Below are positions 1-8,297 of a DNA stretch of 35,847 bases, in pieces (the first letter of the stretch is position 1; each line of letters starts with the position of its first letter). The stretch lies in the NCBI GenBank assembly GCA_051657165.1, contig JBOFKD010000296.1, positions 1 to 35,847 on the forward strand, read 5' to 3'. The position numbers were made by a program, and so were the translations under genes. Below the pieces are notes generated by a model. It was not told where the DNA came from. It was given only the letters and a program-made list of their open reading frames with translations, and made no database searches. The stretch comes from UBA7332 sp051657165 (GTDB taxonomy: Bacteria; Bacteroidota; Bacteroidia; Bacteroidales; UBA7332).

Positions 1-248
1 GAGCAAGGTATTACGAACCAGTCCTCTCTCGTTTCACAACCATGGATCCGCTTGCCGAAAAGTATTATTCTATTTCTCCTTATGCGTATTGTGCGGGGAA
101 TCCGGTGATGTATGTGGATCCGGATGGGAGGAAGATAGATTTATATCAAATGTCGGAAGAGGAAAGAATTCAATATGATAAGGAGATTGGGGTAATTAAA
201 AGGAATAGTGAATTATTCTCAAATTTATATGCAGCATTAGAGAGTTGA
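1..248 (+). CDS. RHS repeat-associated core protein, C-terminal end (5' partial)
   Basis: The reading frame enters at the left edge (first full codon at 3) and is open to the stop at 246-248. It reads ARYYEPVLSRFTTMDPLAEK, then PYAYCAGNPVMYVDPDGR, which is the classic RHS core ending: RYY....GRF...DP, a Y.Y..NNP-like motif, and DPDGR. RHS proteins are large secreted YD-repeat shells whose variable tail after DPDGR often carries a toxin. Here only 38 residues follow (KIDLYQMSEEER to NLYAALES), which is short for an effector domain, so the tail is either naturally short or truncated. No immunity gene follows. A strong hairpin lies 13 bases after the stop. The family call is safe; the function of the tail is unknown. 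Confidence 0.85.
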   Translation, partial: ARYYEPVLSRFTTMDPLAEKYYSISPYAYCAGNPVMYVDPDGRKIDLYQMSEEERIQYDKEIGVIKRNSELFSNLYAALES

Positions 249-261
249 ATTCAGCAATTAT

Positions 262-300
262 CAAAGGTCTCCTGTGAATATATTCTACAGGAGACCTTTG
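262..300. terminator. Bidirectional hairpin between convergent genes
   Basis: A perfect 14-bp stem (262-275 with 287-300) with an 11-base loop lies between the stop of the RHS gene and the stop of the convergent gene on the minus strand. The outer ends are CAAAGG/CCTTTG and the flanks are AT-rich, so it could terminate both transcripts. Confidence 0.75.
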
Positions 301-310
301 TGATTTTCTG

Positions 311-2443
311 TTATTGTATAATGAAACGAATGACTTTACTACAGGATGTAATATCAGCTTTCAGGATATATACACCTTTGCTCATTTTGTCTGGTCGGAC
401 TGTTATAGAATCTGAATTGATCACTCCTTGTCTGACTAGGGTTCCGTTTATATTGTACAGACTCCATGTTCCTGATTCCTGTGTATGATTCTGTATTATT
501 ATCTCTTGTCCGTTATAGATTACAGATAACTGATTATTCGCGTTTGTCTTTTCATCAGATGTTGTATCCCATTCAGAATAGTGATATAGCGTATTCTTCT
601 CATAAATTATACTCTCATTTCTATAATTGGTTTTCGATGAAGAAACCATGATGTCCGGATGCTGCGAATGATAGGTGAAAAACTCTTCCGTTAAAGAATT
701 ACCAAGAGCATTATCCGAGTAGCTTTTTTTATATTTGATCTGATTATTTTCGTCTCTTTCTATGCTGTATCCAAATTTTCTATCCCAATAAGCCGGATCA
801 GCCGGATCACCATATTTATTGCCGATTGCTTCATGTTTTGCATCAATCATTCCGTTAAAAGCATTATAAGCATATTTGATTTTAGATGATTCAGACTCAC
901 TGTTATTTGGCGTAACGACAGATACAGAGTCTGTGACACGCCCTTTAGAGTCCCACTCTATGGCCGTGTAATATTTTGGATCAGTGTCATGCTTTTCTTT
1001 CTTAGCAATATGCATATCAGTTGTAAACCATATTGATGTATTGTTTTGCTTGTTATTACAAATGATCGTATCGTTATTATATGCGTAAGTTTTGTAAACA
1101 AGATTACTTGTGGCAGATTTACTCTCTGAATATGTATTTATCTTATGGTCTTCATTGAACAAGAATGTCAATGTCATCGTTTTTTGATTTTCCCCTTCTG
1201 TAAAAGGATAAGTAAATACAATCTTACGCAGGTTATTCTCGATGCTTTCGTTTCTTGTTATTGCGGCATGTTGCCCGTTGTAGTTAACAGACACCGGGAA
1301 GCCTTCGTTATCGAGTTCATAAATTACAGGAAATTCATTTTCATAGTTTAAGCCTGATAAAGACTTCGTATAATATCTGAATCCATCGGGAAGGACTCTG
1401 AAATCATAACGGGATTCTGATTTTCTATATGATGCAGGCAATTGCCCGTTTAGTAAATTTCCTGTCTTATCATAGTCTGATTCCCATCCTTGCCGCCATG
1501 TTCCATCGTTTTCTAATGTGTACATTATATCTTTTTTCGTATGTCCCGTGTGAGGCATACCTGGTTCTGTTTCATAATATTCGGCATAAGTCTTATGTAG
1601 TCCGACCCATTTCCTTGTCCGCGTATTATAAACATATTCTGTCTTTCCGATAATATAGCCGTAATCATTACGTATATATTCTTTTCGGGTTAAAGGGATA
1701 GCCGTACAATAGGAGCATTGTTTATCCTCACCCCACTGTTCATCATAAAGAATATATTTCCAGTCAGATGTGAAGGACTGAATGCTTTTTGCAATTAGTA
1801 AATTAGTTTCGGATCGCTTATATGTATTGCTCGTATATGTGTTTGTGGATTCATCTACTACACCTTCTGTCAGAGAAGTTTTCCTCTCATCCAGGAGCAC
1901 AAATCCGCGTTTGTCAGTATGTCTTCTGGACTCAATATTCCAGATGTTATTGACTAAACGGTAATAATCTATTTTAGTACCTCCATCAGGATAGCTGTAT
2001 TCATAATATGACTTCTCGGGGATAGAGGGATTTTCTATATGTTGTTTATATAGTGTATTGTCCGGATAATACTCATACAAATTAACCTGAGTTACTTTAA
2101 GCTCATTATTTGTGAATTGATTATTCTCGTATAATGTCTCGCTTTCTATCATACCTGCCGGTGTATAGGTATAAACAATCTTTTCGAAGATCTTTCTGTC
2201 TGAACCGTACTTGCGGCATTCTGTGATCCGCTGATCTCCATCATACGAATAGGCATTTATTGTTTTTGAAGGCCCGTTAGTGTAAGATTCTGTTGAATCA
2301 AGTCTTAAGGGAATAAGAGTATTATTGCGACTCCCGAAATCAGGTGAAGAGATAGTAGGGATATTTGCATAGAGATTTTCATTTATTGCCGGGCTTATTA
2401 TATATGCACACGACAGAAGTGTAAGCAGTAAAGATCGTTTCAT
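311..2443 (-). CDS. Secreted YD-like repeat protein with type IX secretion sorting tail
   Basis: A 710-residue protein with an N-terminal signal peptide (MKRSLLLTLLSCAYIISP). The body is rich in YD-like strands such as YSYDGDQRITE, YTYTPAGMIESE, YEYYPDNTLY, YEYSYPDGG and YVYNTRTRKWVG, as in RHS/YD-repeat proteins but more degenerate. The last 70 or so residues (SVIYNGQEIIIQN, WSLYNINGTLVRQG, MSKGVYILKADI, KVIRFIIQ) match the Por secretion system C-terminal sorting domain of type IX cargo. The protein is therefore inferred to be exported by T9SS and anchored at or released from the cell surface. It converges on the RHS gene end. No catalytic motif is visible, so substrate and role are unknown. 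Confidence 0.8.
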   Translation of the reverse strand: MKRSLLLTLLSCAYIISPAINENLYANIPTISSPDFGSRNNTLIPLRLDSTESYTNGPSKTINAYSYDGDQRITECRKYGSDRKIFEKIVYTYTPAGMIESETLYENNQFTNNELKVTQVNLYEYYPDNTLYKQHIENPSIPEKSYYEYSYPDGGTKIDYYRLVNNIWNIESRRHTDKRGFVLLDERKTSLTEGVVDESTNTYTSNTYKRSETNLLIAKSIQSFTSDWKYILYDEQWGEDKQCSYCTAIPLTRKEYIRNDYGYIIGKTEYVYNTRTRKWVGLHKTYAEYYETEPGMPHTGHTKKDIMYTLENDGTWRQGWESDYDKTGNLLNGQLPASYRKSESRYDFRVLPDGFRYYTKSLSGLNYENEFPVIYELDNEGFPVSVNYNGQHAAITRNESIENNLRKIVFTYPFTEGENQKTMTLTFLFNEDHKINTYSESKSATSNLVYKTYAYNNDTIICNNKQNNTSIWFTTDMHIAKKEKHDTDPKYYTAIEWDSKGRVTDSVSVVTPNNSESESSKIKYAYNAFNGMIDAKHEAIGNKYGDPADPAYWDRKFGYSIERDENNQIKYKKSYSDNALGNSLTEEFFTYHSQHPDIMVSSSKTNYRNESIIYEKNTLYHYSEWDTTSDEKTNANNQLSVIYNGQEIIIQNHTQESGTWSLYNINGTLVRQGVINSDSITVRPDKMSKGVYILKADITSCSKVIRFIIQ

Positions 2444-2498
2444 GATTTATGTATAATGTGTTAATAAGGTAATTGTTTTCATTTTTAACTATAGGATG

Positions 2499-2506
2499 CA
2501 AAGGAA
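2499..2506 (-). promoter_or_regulatory. Candidate -7 element for the T9SS-cargo gene
   Basis: On the minus strand this reads TTCCTTTG followed by CATCC, one mismatch from the Bacteroidetes -7 consensus TAnnTTTG. It lies 56 bases upstream of the start codon. No clear -33 TTTG is visible, so the call is weak. Confidence 0.3.
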
Positions 2507-2682
2507 GTCATTAAATGGTTATAATATATAATATTCATGATTTAATTAAAAAAACATATGCAGTATTACTTCCTATTTATTAAGAGAAAAGAACAAAAGA
2601 AAGGAATATCTGTTTTTATTGTAGAGAATCGGAATAAGCAGATATGTGATGTCCGGAGTGTATAAATGATCAGACTTTTTTG

Positions 2683-3423
2683 ATGATGAAGAAATATTTT
2701 TATGTTCTCATTTTTTTCTGGAGTATTCTCTCTGTATATTCTATAAATGCAGGAACTAATAAACAACGGATGTTTCATGCGTATCTGACAGGGGATATGG
2801 GATACTGGAAATCACAGATTGATTCATTGCGGAGTGCAGATCATCTGTCACGAGAAGAGAGTATGTCCTTATTACTTTATGAATACGAATATATAGGGTA
2901 TTTGCTTGGCAAAAAAATGACTAAAGAAGCCGGAATATATTATCCGGGTGCTCAGGATAGGTTGAACAGACTGATAAAAGAAGGACGGACAGCTGAACTG
3001 GAATCTCTGATGTCTGCTTTTATAGGTTATGAGATTGGATTATCACCCTATAAGGCTCCTTTTATGGGAAATAAGTGTTTCGTTTATGCCGAAAAATCTA
3101 TGCAAATGGCTCCGGATGAGCCGTGGGGTTTTCTTCAGCTGGCAAATGTGAAGTATTATGCTCCTGCTGTTTTTGGTGGCTCTAAAGATGAATCTCTTAA
3201 ATTGTTTTATGAAGCCAAAGATCGTTTTCATAAACGGATAACGATTCAGACTCCCTGGAGATATGCTTCATTATTAAGAGCTATTGCTCAGAACTATGAG
3301 GCTTTGGGAGAATATGATAAAGCATTACAATGTTATAATTCAATTCTTAAACAATATCCAAATTATAAATGGGTGGCTGAGGTGCTTCGTCCGGGATTGT
3401 TGAAGAAAATGAATAAGCATTGA
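2683..3423 (+). CDS. Periplasmic TPR-like protein of unknown function
   Basis: About 246 residues, starting at an ATG at 2683 or 2686; the upstream in-frame TTG at 2680 is a less likely start. The N-terminus (KKYFYVLIFFWSILSVYSINAG) is a signal peptide without a lipobox cysteine. The rest is helical, and residues around 185-235 resemble TPR units (WRYASLLRAIAQNYEALGEY, KALQCYNSILKQYP). The region APDEPWGFLQLANVKYYAP resembles another helical repeat. TPR proteins hold partners or peptides; the partner here is unknown. It is a single gene between divergent and convergent neighbours, ending at a bidirectional hairpin. Confidence 0.7.
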   Translation: MMKKYFYVLIFFWSILSVYSINAGTNKQRMFHAYLTGDMGYWKSQIDSLRSADHLSREESMSLLLYEYEYIGYLLGKKMTKEAGIYYPGAQDRLNRLIKEGRTAELESLMSAFIGYEIGLSPYKAPFMGNKCFVYAEKSMQMAPDEPWGFLQLANVKYYAPAVFGGSKDESLKLFYEAKDRFHKRITIQTPWRYASLLRAIAQNYEALGEYDKALQCYNSILKQYPNYKWVAEVLRPGLLKKMNKH

Positions 3424-3430
3424 GTGATCA

Positions 3431-3485
3431 CAAAAAGAGGTGGCGGATGAATTTATAAAATATTCATCCGCCATCTCTTTTTGTG
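3431..3485. terminator. Bidirectional terminator, TPR gene and susD
   Basis: Long inverted repeat: AAAAAGAGGTGGCGGATGAA pairs with a complementary arm ending ATCTCTTTTT, with one G-T wobble and a short AT loop. It has A-runs on one side and T-runs on the other, as expected for a terminator serving both converging genes. Confidence 0.8.
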
Positions 3486-3488
3486 GTT

Positions 3489-4913
3489 TTAGTATCCTGA
3501 GTTCTGTGTCATATTAGTGTTGGCATTAAACTCGGATTGAGGAATTGGTAGTACAATCTTATGATCGTCAGTCTTAATGATTTGTGACTCCGGATTGAGA
3601 ATCAGATGCCATCCTCCCGATCTTTCAATATTAATACCATTACGCACTGCATCAAAGAACCGGTGTCCTTCGCCTACAAGTTCTTTTCTGCGTTCATTCA
3701 AGATTCGCTCCAGAGAAATATCCGTTGTACCGGCAGCCGGATTTGCGCGTGTGGCTATAGCGTTCAGATAATTAAGGGCCTTTTTGCTATCACCTGTTTT
3801 GAATGCGGCTTCTGCTGCGTTCAGATAAACTTCAGACAGGCGAATAACATTGATATTGTTGATAGTCACATTCATTCCTTCTTTTCCCGGATATTTCAGG
3901 ATATATACTTTCTGATTGTCGAACGGTTTACCCTCTGCGCTCTCAGATTTAATTATCTGGTTGCGTATATCATCCGGATCTGACTGAATTAATTTCGTAA
4001 AAGCTTCCGTCAGGATGACTGCATTGTATCCTTCTTTGCTTAGCAGATACCCCGGAGCTTCTGTGCCGATATTATTAGTCTGAGTCATAACGATTTCAAA
4101 TATAACTTCGCTTGTACCTTCTTTTCCCCATACAGAGCTGTATTCGTCCCGGCTCCACAAACGGTAATCAGAGTTTTGAATGACCTCTTCAGCATAGTGA
4201 AGAGCCAATTTCCAGTTGCCCTGATAGAGATACACTCTTGAAAGAAGAGCCATTGCACCGTATTTATTTATTTCACCCGGCTTTTTTTCGTCTGACATTA
4301 GAGTGATAGCTTCTTCGAAGTCTCTTATGATTTGTTCATAGCATTCTCTGACGGACTGACGTCCTGGTTGATAATCAGGTTTTACGGCTTCTGTGACAAC
4401 AGGTACGCCCGGTGACTCTCCGTTATCCTGTGTATAAGGCCGGCCGAACAGACGGGTAAGGTCAAAAAGAGCCAGTCCTCTTAGTGCTAACGCCTTTCCG
4501 CGGATATCGTTTGTCTGAACTTCAGTGGCTCCACTCAGTGTTTTCCCCTCTAACTGATAGAGAAGATTATTCGCCTGGCGTATGGCAGAGTAAGGTTTAT
4601 TCCACAATTCCTGCGGGATAAGGTTCGTGTTGGGGGTTTCCTGAAACCGGTATTGAGTCTCCAGTCTGGCCCCATCAGTTGTACATTGCATATCGTCTCC
4701 CTTAACATCAGCGTAAAGAGCAAAGAATGAACCATACCAGACATAATGCTGAAATTGTGTGTATATACCGTTTAATGCTACTTCAGCGTCCTTTATTGTT
4801 TCAAAAGCATCATCTGTAGGAAGTCCGACTGAGGGCTTAACATCCAGAAATCCTGAACAGGAGGATAGTAATAATGTAAGAGCCATTAATGCGGATTGTA
4901 TTGTAGTTTTCAT
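3489..4913 (-). CDS. SusD/RagB-family outer-membrane nutrient-binding lipoprotein
   Basis: SusD-like proteins sit on the SusC barrel and capture substrate at the cell surface. The ATG at 4913 gives MKTTIQSALMALTLLLSSC, a lipoprotein signal with a lipobox ending in Cys; an in-frame TTG two codons upstream is a poorer start. Family features include GFLDVKPSVGLPTDDAFET near the mature N-terminus, ALRGLALFDLTRLFGRPY, the TPR-like ALLSRVYLYQGNWKLALHYAEEVI, and the C-terminal block INVIRLSEVYLNAAEAAFKTGD to ERRKELVGEGHRFFDAVRNG, then LPIPQSEFNANTNMTQNSGY. Length (474) is normal. It follows its SusC partner by 13 bases on the same strand. The substrate cannot be told: no glycosidase, peptidase or regulator is adjacent. 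Confidence 0.95.
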   Translation of the reverse strand: MKTTIQSALMALTLLLSSCSGFLDVKPSVGLPTDDAFETIKDAEVALNGIYTQFQHYVWYGSFFALYADVKGDDMQCTTDGARLETQYRFQETPNTNLIPQELWNKPYSAIRQANNLLYQLEGKTLSGATEVQTNDIRGKALALRGLALFDLTRLFGRPYTQDNGESPGVPVVTEAVKPDYQPGRQSVRECYEQIIRDFEEAITLMSDEKKPGEINKYGAMALLSRVYLYQGNWKLALHYAEEVIQNSDYRLWSRDEYSSVWGKEGTSEVIFEIVMTQTNNIGTEAPGYLLSKEGYNAVILTEAFTKLIQSDPDDIRNQIIKSESAEGKPFDNQKVYILKYPGKEGMNVTINNINVIRLSEVYLNAAEAAFKTGDSKKALNYLNAIATRANPAAGTTDISLERILNERRKELVGEGHRFFDAVRNGINIERSGGWHLILNPESQIIKTDDHKIVLPIPQSEFNANTNMTQNSGY

Positions 4914-4926
4914 ATGCAATTTTGTT

Positions 4927-7900
4927 TTAGAATTTTATATCAACCCCGAAAAGGAATGTTTTCAGAGCAGGAGTATCAAATGCTACAACTCCGTTTGATT
5001 GTGTCTCCGGATCATACCCTTTGTAGGCAGCCCAGGTCCATAAGTTGCTTCCATTGAAGAATAAACGTATCTGGTTTACTCCAAGAGCCGAAGTCCATTT
5101 TTGCGGTATAGTAGCTCCGACTGATACACTCTTTAGTCTTAAGTGGTTCGTGCTGTGAAGCCGGAGTGTCGAGGGGTATGAACTCTCATTATCCGTTTGT
5201 CCGTAAATGAACTTTGGATAAGCTGCCTGATCACCCGGATGTTGCCATCTGTCTTTGTAATAGGCCGGCACGTTTCGTGTGTATTGCGAACCTCCTCCGC
5301 TGTAGCCCTGCAAGCGGGCTCCTTCGTCTATACTGTATCCGCCTAAGGAAGATGTCAGTGTAAATGAAAGATCAATAAACTTATAGTTGAAACTGTTGGT
5401 TAATCCCATCGTTACATCCGGAGCTGCCTTCTTTGTGGCTATCTGATGTGCCTCAGCCGGATTGGTTGTAACGGATCTGTCTCTGCCGGTTAGATTGCCA
5501 TTGTCATCATAAAGCGGAGCATTTATATAATATGTACCTTTTCCTGTTTCAGGATCTACACCTGCGAATTCTCTCAGGTAGAATGTGTGATACTCTTTCC
5601 CGATTTCGTGAATGAACGTGGTATTATACCAGGTCGAAATCATTTGTGTCTGTTTTCCGTCAAGAGCTTTAATCTTTTGTGTATTATGCGATAAATTAAA
5701 GTTTGTCTGCCAGCTGAAATCTTTAGCTATGATGTTTGTGCTTCTGATTTCAACCTCGATACCTTTATTGTTTATACGTCCTACATTCTTCAGATATGTA
5801 TTAAACCCTGTAGTCGAAGAACTGGGTACATTCATAATCAAATCACGTGTATCGCGGTTGTACATATCTACAGATAACTGTACTCTGTTGATCAGTCCAA
5901 TGTCAAATCCGACATTTAACGCATAATTCTTTTCCCAGCTCAGATTCGGATTAGGTTGAATTGTCTCCATAGATCCCGGCTGATCATTGTAGTTAAATCC
6001 ATAGCTGTAAACACCTAAGTAGCCATAATATCCTCCCGGCATTGTACCGTTGACTCCATAAGACAGTCTTAATTTCATCTCATTCAGTATGTCAGAAGAA
6101 GCCTGCATAAACTTCTCGTTCGAAATACGCCAGGCTCCTGATACAGACCAGAAGTTACCCCATCGGGTAGACGGAGCAAGACGGGAACTTCCGTCTCTTC
6201 TGAAACTGGCTCCCAGATAATACGTGTCATTGTAATTATAATTGGCACGAGTCACTAAAGAAAGCAACCGCTCTTTGTCCCAACTTCCTCCTGCTGATTC
6301 GATTGTTGCGGCATTATCAAGAGCTTCAACATGAGTATTCGGGAAATTGGATTTTGAAGCAGACAATATATTTGAGTCAAACATTTCGACTTCATAAGCT
6401 GCTAAGGCATCGAAATCATGTTTTCCGATACTTTTAACCCAGTTGAAGGAAGTTGATGTATTTAATTTTTTGCGCTCAGTGACGCTTCGTGAGGCTGATC
6501 CGTTATTTTTCACACCATCACTTGTCTCCGGATGATAATAAACAAAATCATTAGTGAGATTGTAATCAAAACCTACCAATTGTTTAATTGTATATCCTTT
6601 TGCTATTTCGTAAGCTGCGGTTAATGTGTTAAATGAGCGTGTTGTGTTTGATTCAAATTTATTCAAATCCTGTGCTTGTCTTGGATTTGCAGGTTTTCCA
6701 TATCCGAGAAATGATCCCATATTGTAATCACCGTCTTCAGTAAAGGCTTTGTCTGAAGGTGTTGCCATAACAGATATGGCTAGAAGTGGATTTGAGAAGC
6801 TGGTGCGCTCTGTGTTTGCATTCTGCTGCATGGATGCAAATAATATATTAGCTCCCAACTTTAATCTGCCTTCGGTATGTAGCAGATTCAGTCTTCCGGT
6901 AAATCTGCTTAAATCTGAATTTCGCGAGATTCCCTCTTGCTTTGTGTAGCTAAGTGAACTAAAAAACTGTGTTTTATCATCTCCTCCTGATACGGATGCT
7001 TCGTAATTCTGAGAGCGGCCTTTGCGGAAAAGTCTGGCTTTCCAGTCTTCCCATCCGGTTGATGGGAGCCATGCATAAGAATCAATATTATCATCAGCGA
7101 AAGCTTTTGCTTCGCTTGTGCTCTGATTTTGTATATCTGTAGCATAGTTATAAAGCCCTTCGTATAAAATACTGCGGCGATCATCTCCATTCATGACCGG
7201 TCTGTAAGGTGTGGCAAAATCACTAAACCCCTGAGTTGTGCGAAGGTTAACCTTAAGCTTTCCGCTTTGTCCGGCTTTTGTCGTAATAATAATCACACCA
7301 TTTGCTGCACGGGAACCATACAGTGATGCCGCAGCAGCATCTTTAATAACTGTCATACTCTCGATATCTGCCGGATTGAGAGATGCCATAATACTGCTTC
7401 CTGTATTCATCCCTTCAGTGGATGATTTATTTGACAGATTTCCAGAGAGAACAGGTACTCCATCAACCACGTACAATGGTTCGTTGGATGCATTGATAGA
7501 GCCCATACCCCTGATCCGTACGGAAGACGGGGCACCCGGCATTGATGAGGTTGAGGTGACCTGAATACCCGAAACCTCACCCTGTAACTTTTGTTCGACG
7601 GACAGTGACGGGATATTATTGATGCGTGCAGAGCTTAGTCCGCTTGCCGAACCGGTAAATGTACCCCGGTTATAATTACCGTATCCTGTTACGATGACAT
7701 CATTCACCTCAATTGCATCCTCTTCCATAAGGACAATCATATTGGGGCTGATTTTTTGTTTCTTTTTTCGCATTCCGAGAAACGCGAATTCTAACTCGTT
7801 GGTTTTTGAAGATACTTTTACTTTAAAAATTCCATTTTCATCTGTGATTCCTCCTTGTCTGGTTAAAGGGTCAACGACGGTTACTCCCATTAATGGCTGT

Positions 7901-8004
7901 TTGTCAGCCATACTTCTTACGATCCCTGTGATTTCATTTTCCTGTGCATAAACTGAGATGGCACTTATTATGCATACAAATGTTGCAAACAGAAATTTTT
8001 TCAT
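4927..8004 (-). CDS. SusC/RagA-family TonB-dependent outer-membrane receptor
   Basis: A 1025-residue transporter that imports substrate across the outer membrane using TonB energy. Order of parts: signal peptide MKKFLFATFVCIISAISVYA; carboxypeptidase-D-like domain at about 24-95 (EITGIVRSMADKQPLMGVTV, EFAFLGMRKKK); plug domain from about 105 (VIVTGYGNYNRGTFTGSAS, SSVRIRGMGSINASNEPLYV, VDGVPV, VIKDAAAASLYGSRAANGVI); then a beta barrel ending in FLFGVDIKF with the terminal aromatic. No STN domain is present, so no sigma/anti-sigma signalling is expected. It forms a two-gene operon with the downstream susD-like gene. No perfect promoter word was seen in the roughly 200 bases upstream. Confidence 0.95.
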   Translation of the reverse strand: MKKFLFATFVCIISAISVYAQENEITGIVRSMADKQPLMGVTVVDPLTRQGGITDENGIFKVKVSSKTNELEFAFLGMRKKKQKISPNMIVLMEEDAIEVNDVIVTGYGNYNRGTFTGSASGLSSARINNIPSLSVEQKLQGEVSGIQVTSTSSMPGAPSSVRIRGMGSINASNEPLYVVDGVPVLSGNLSNKSSTEGMNTGSSIMASLNPADIESMTVIKDAAAASLYGSRAANGVIIITTKAGQSGKLKVNLRTTQGFSDFATPYRPVMNGDDRRSILYEGLYNYATDIQNQSTSEAKAFADDNIDSYAWLPSTGWEDWKARLFRKGRSQNYEASVSGGDDKTQFFSSLSYTKQEGISRNSDLSRFTGRLNLLHTEGRLKLGANILFASMQQNANTERTSFSNPLLAISVMATPSDKAFTEDGDYNMGSFLGYGKPANPRQAQDLNKFESNTTRSFNTLTAAYEIAKGYTIKQLVGFDYNLTNDFVYYHPETSDGVKNNGSASRSVTERKKLNTSTSFNWVKSIGKHDFDALAAYEVEMFDSNILSASKSNFPNTHVEALDNAATIESAGGSWDKERLLSLVTRANYNYNDTYYLGASFRRDGSSRLAPSTRWGNFWSVSGAWRISNEKFMQASSDILNEMKLRLSYGVNGTMPGGYYGYLGVYSYGFNYNDQPGSMETIQPNPNLSWEKNYALNVGFDIGLINRVQLSVDMYNRDTRDLIMNVPSSSTTGFNTYLKNVGRINNKGIEVEIRSTNIIAKDFSWQTNFNLSHNTQKIKALDGKQTQMISTWYNTTFIHEIGKEYHTFYLREFAGVDPETGKGTYYINAPLYDDNGNLTGRDRSVTTNPAEAHQIATKKAAPDVTMGLTNSFNYKFIDLSFTLTSSLGGYSIDEGARLQGYSGGGSQYTRNVPAYYKDRWQHPGDQAAYPKFIYGQTDNESSYPSTLRLHSTNHLRLKSVSVGATIPQKWTSALGVNQIRLFFNGSNLWTWAAYKGYDPETQSNGVVAFDTPALKTFLFGVDIKF

Positions 8005-8206
8005 ATTTGTCTTTTTACTATTTATAGCTATTTATAAGCCATAATTATGCCATCTTATTCTTTGTTGAGCTCTGTTTCTAAGCTAAGTGTTTGTGAAACA
8101 GTATTTCAAGCAGGCTTATTTTTTATTTCAATAATATTGTGTAAGTATCGATTGTAGACATTGTGTGGAATAATGTGGAAATAATACACATTAAATGAGA
8201 ATAAAT

Positions 8207-8255
8207 AAAATAAGCGGAGTCAGATATTTATCTAATATCTGACTCCGCTTATTTT
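8207..8255. terminator. Long perfect hairpin at the end of the fimbrial operon
   Basis: Arms 8207-8228 and 8234-8255 form a perfect 22-bp stem with a 5-base loop. The stem bottom is AAAATAAGCGGAGT/ACTCCGCTTATTTT, so either strand ends in a T-rich arm. It lies 43 bases after the stop of the last fimbrial gene and upstream of susC. The right arm recurs exactly at 18082-18103. Confidence 0.8.
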
Positions 8256-8297
8256 GTTTGTATAAAATGATTAATAATGTTAATTATGGATATGATT

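Noticed and set aside
2566..2778. 70-codon minus-strand ORF overlapping the TPR gene start
   Set aside because: It overlaps the signal peptide region of the better-supported plus-strand gene and lies in promoter DNA.
3606..3983. 125-codon plus-strand ORF opposite susD
   Set aside because: Antisense to the conserved SusD C-terminal region; no coding evidence of its own.
5612..7951. Several plus-strand ORFs of 66-108 codons opposite susC
   Set aside because: Antisense shadows of the SusC frame; compositions are Ser/Ile/Phe-rich with no recognisable domains.
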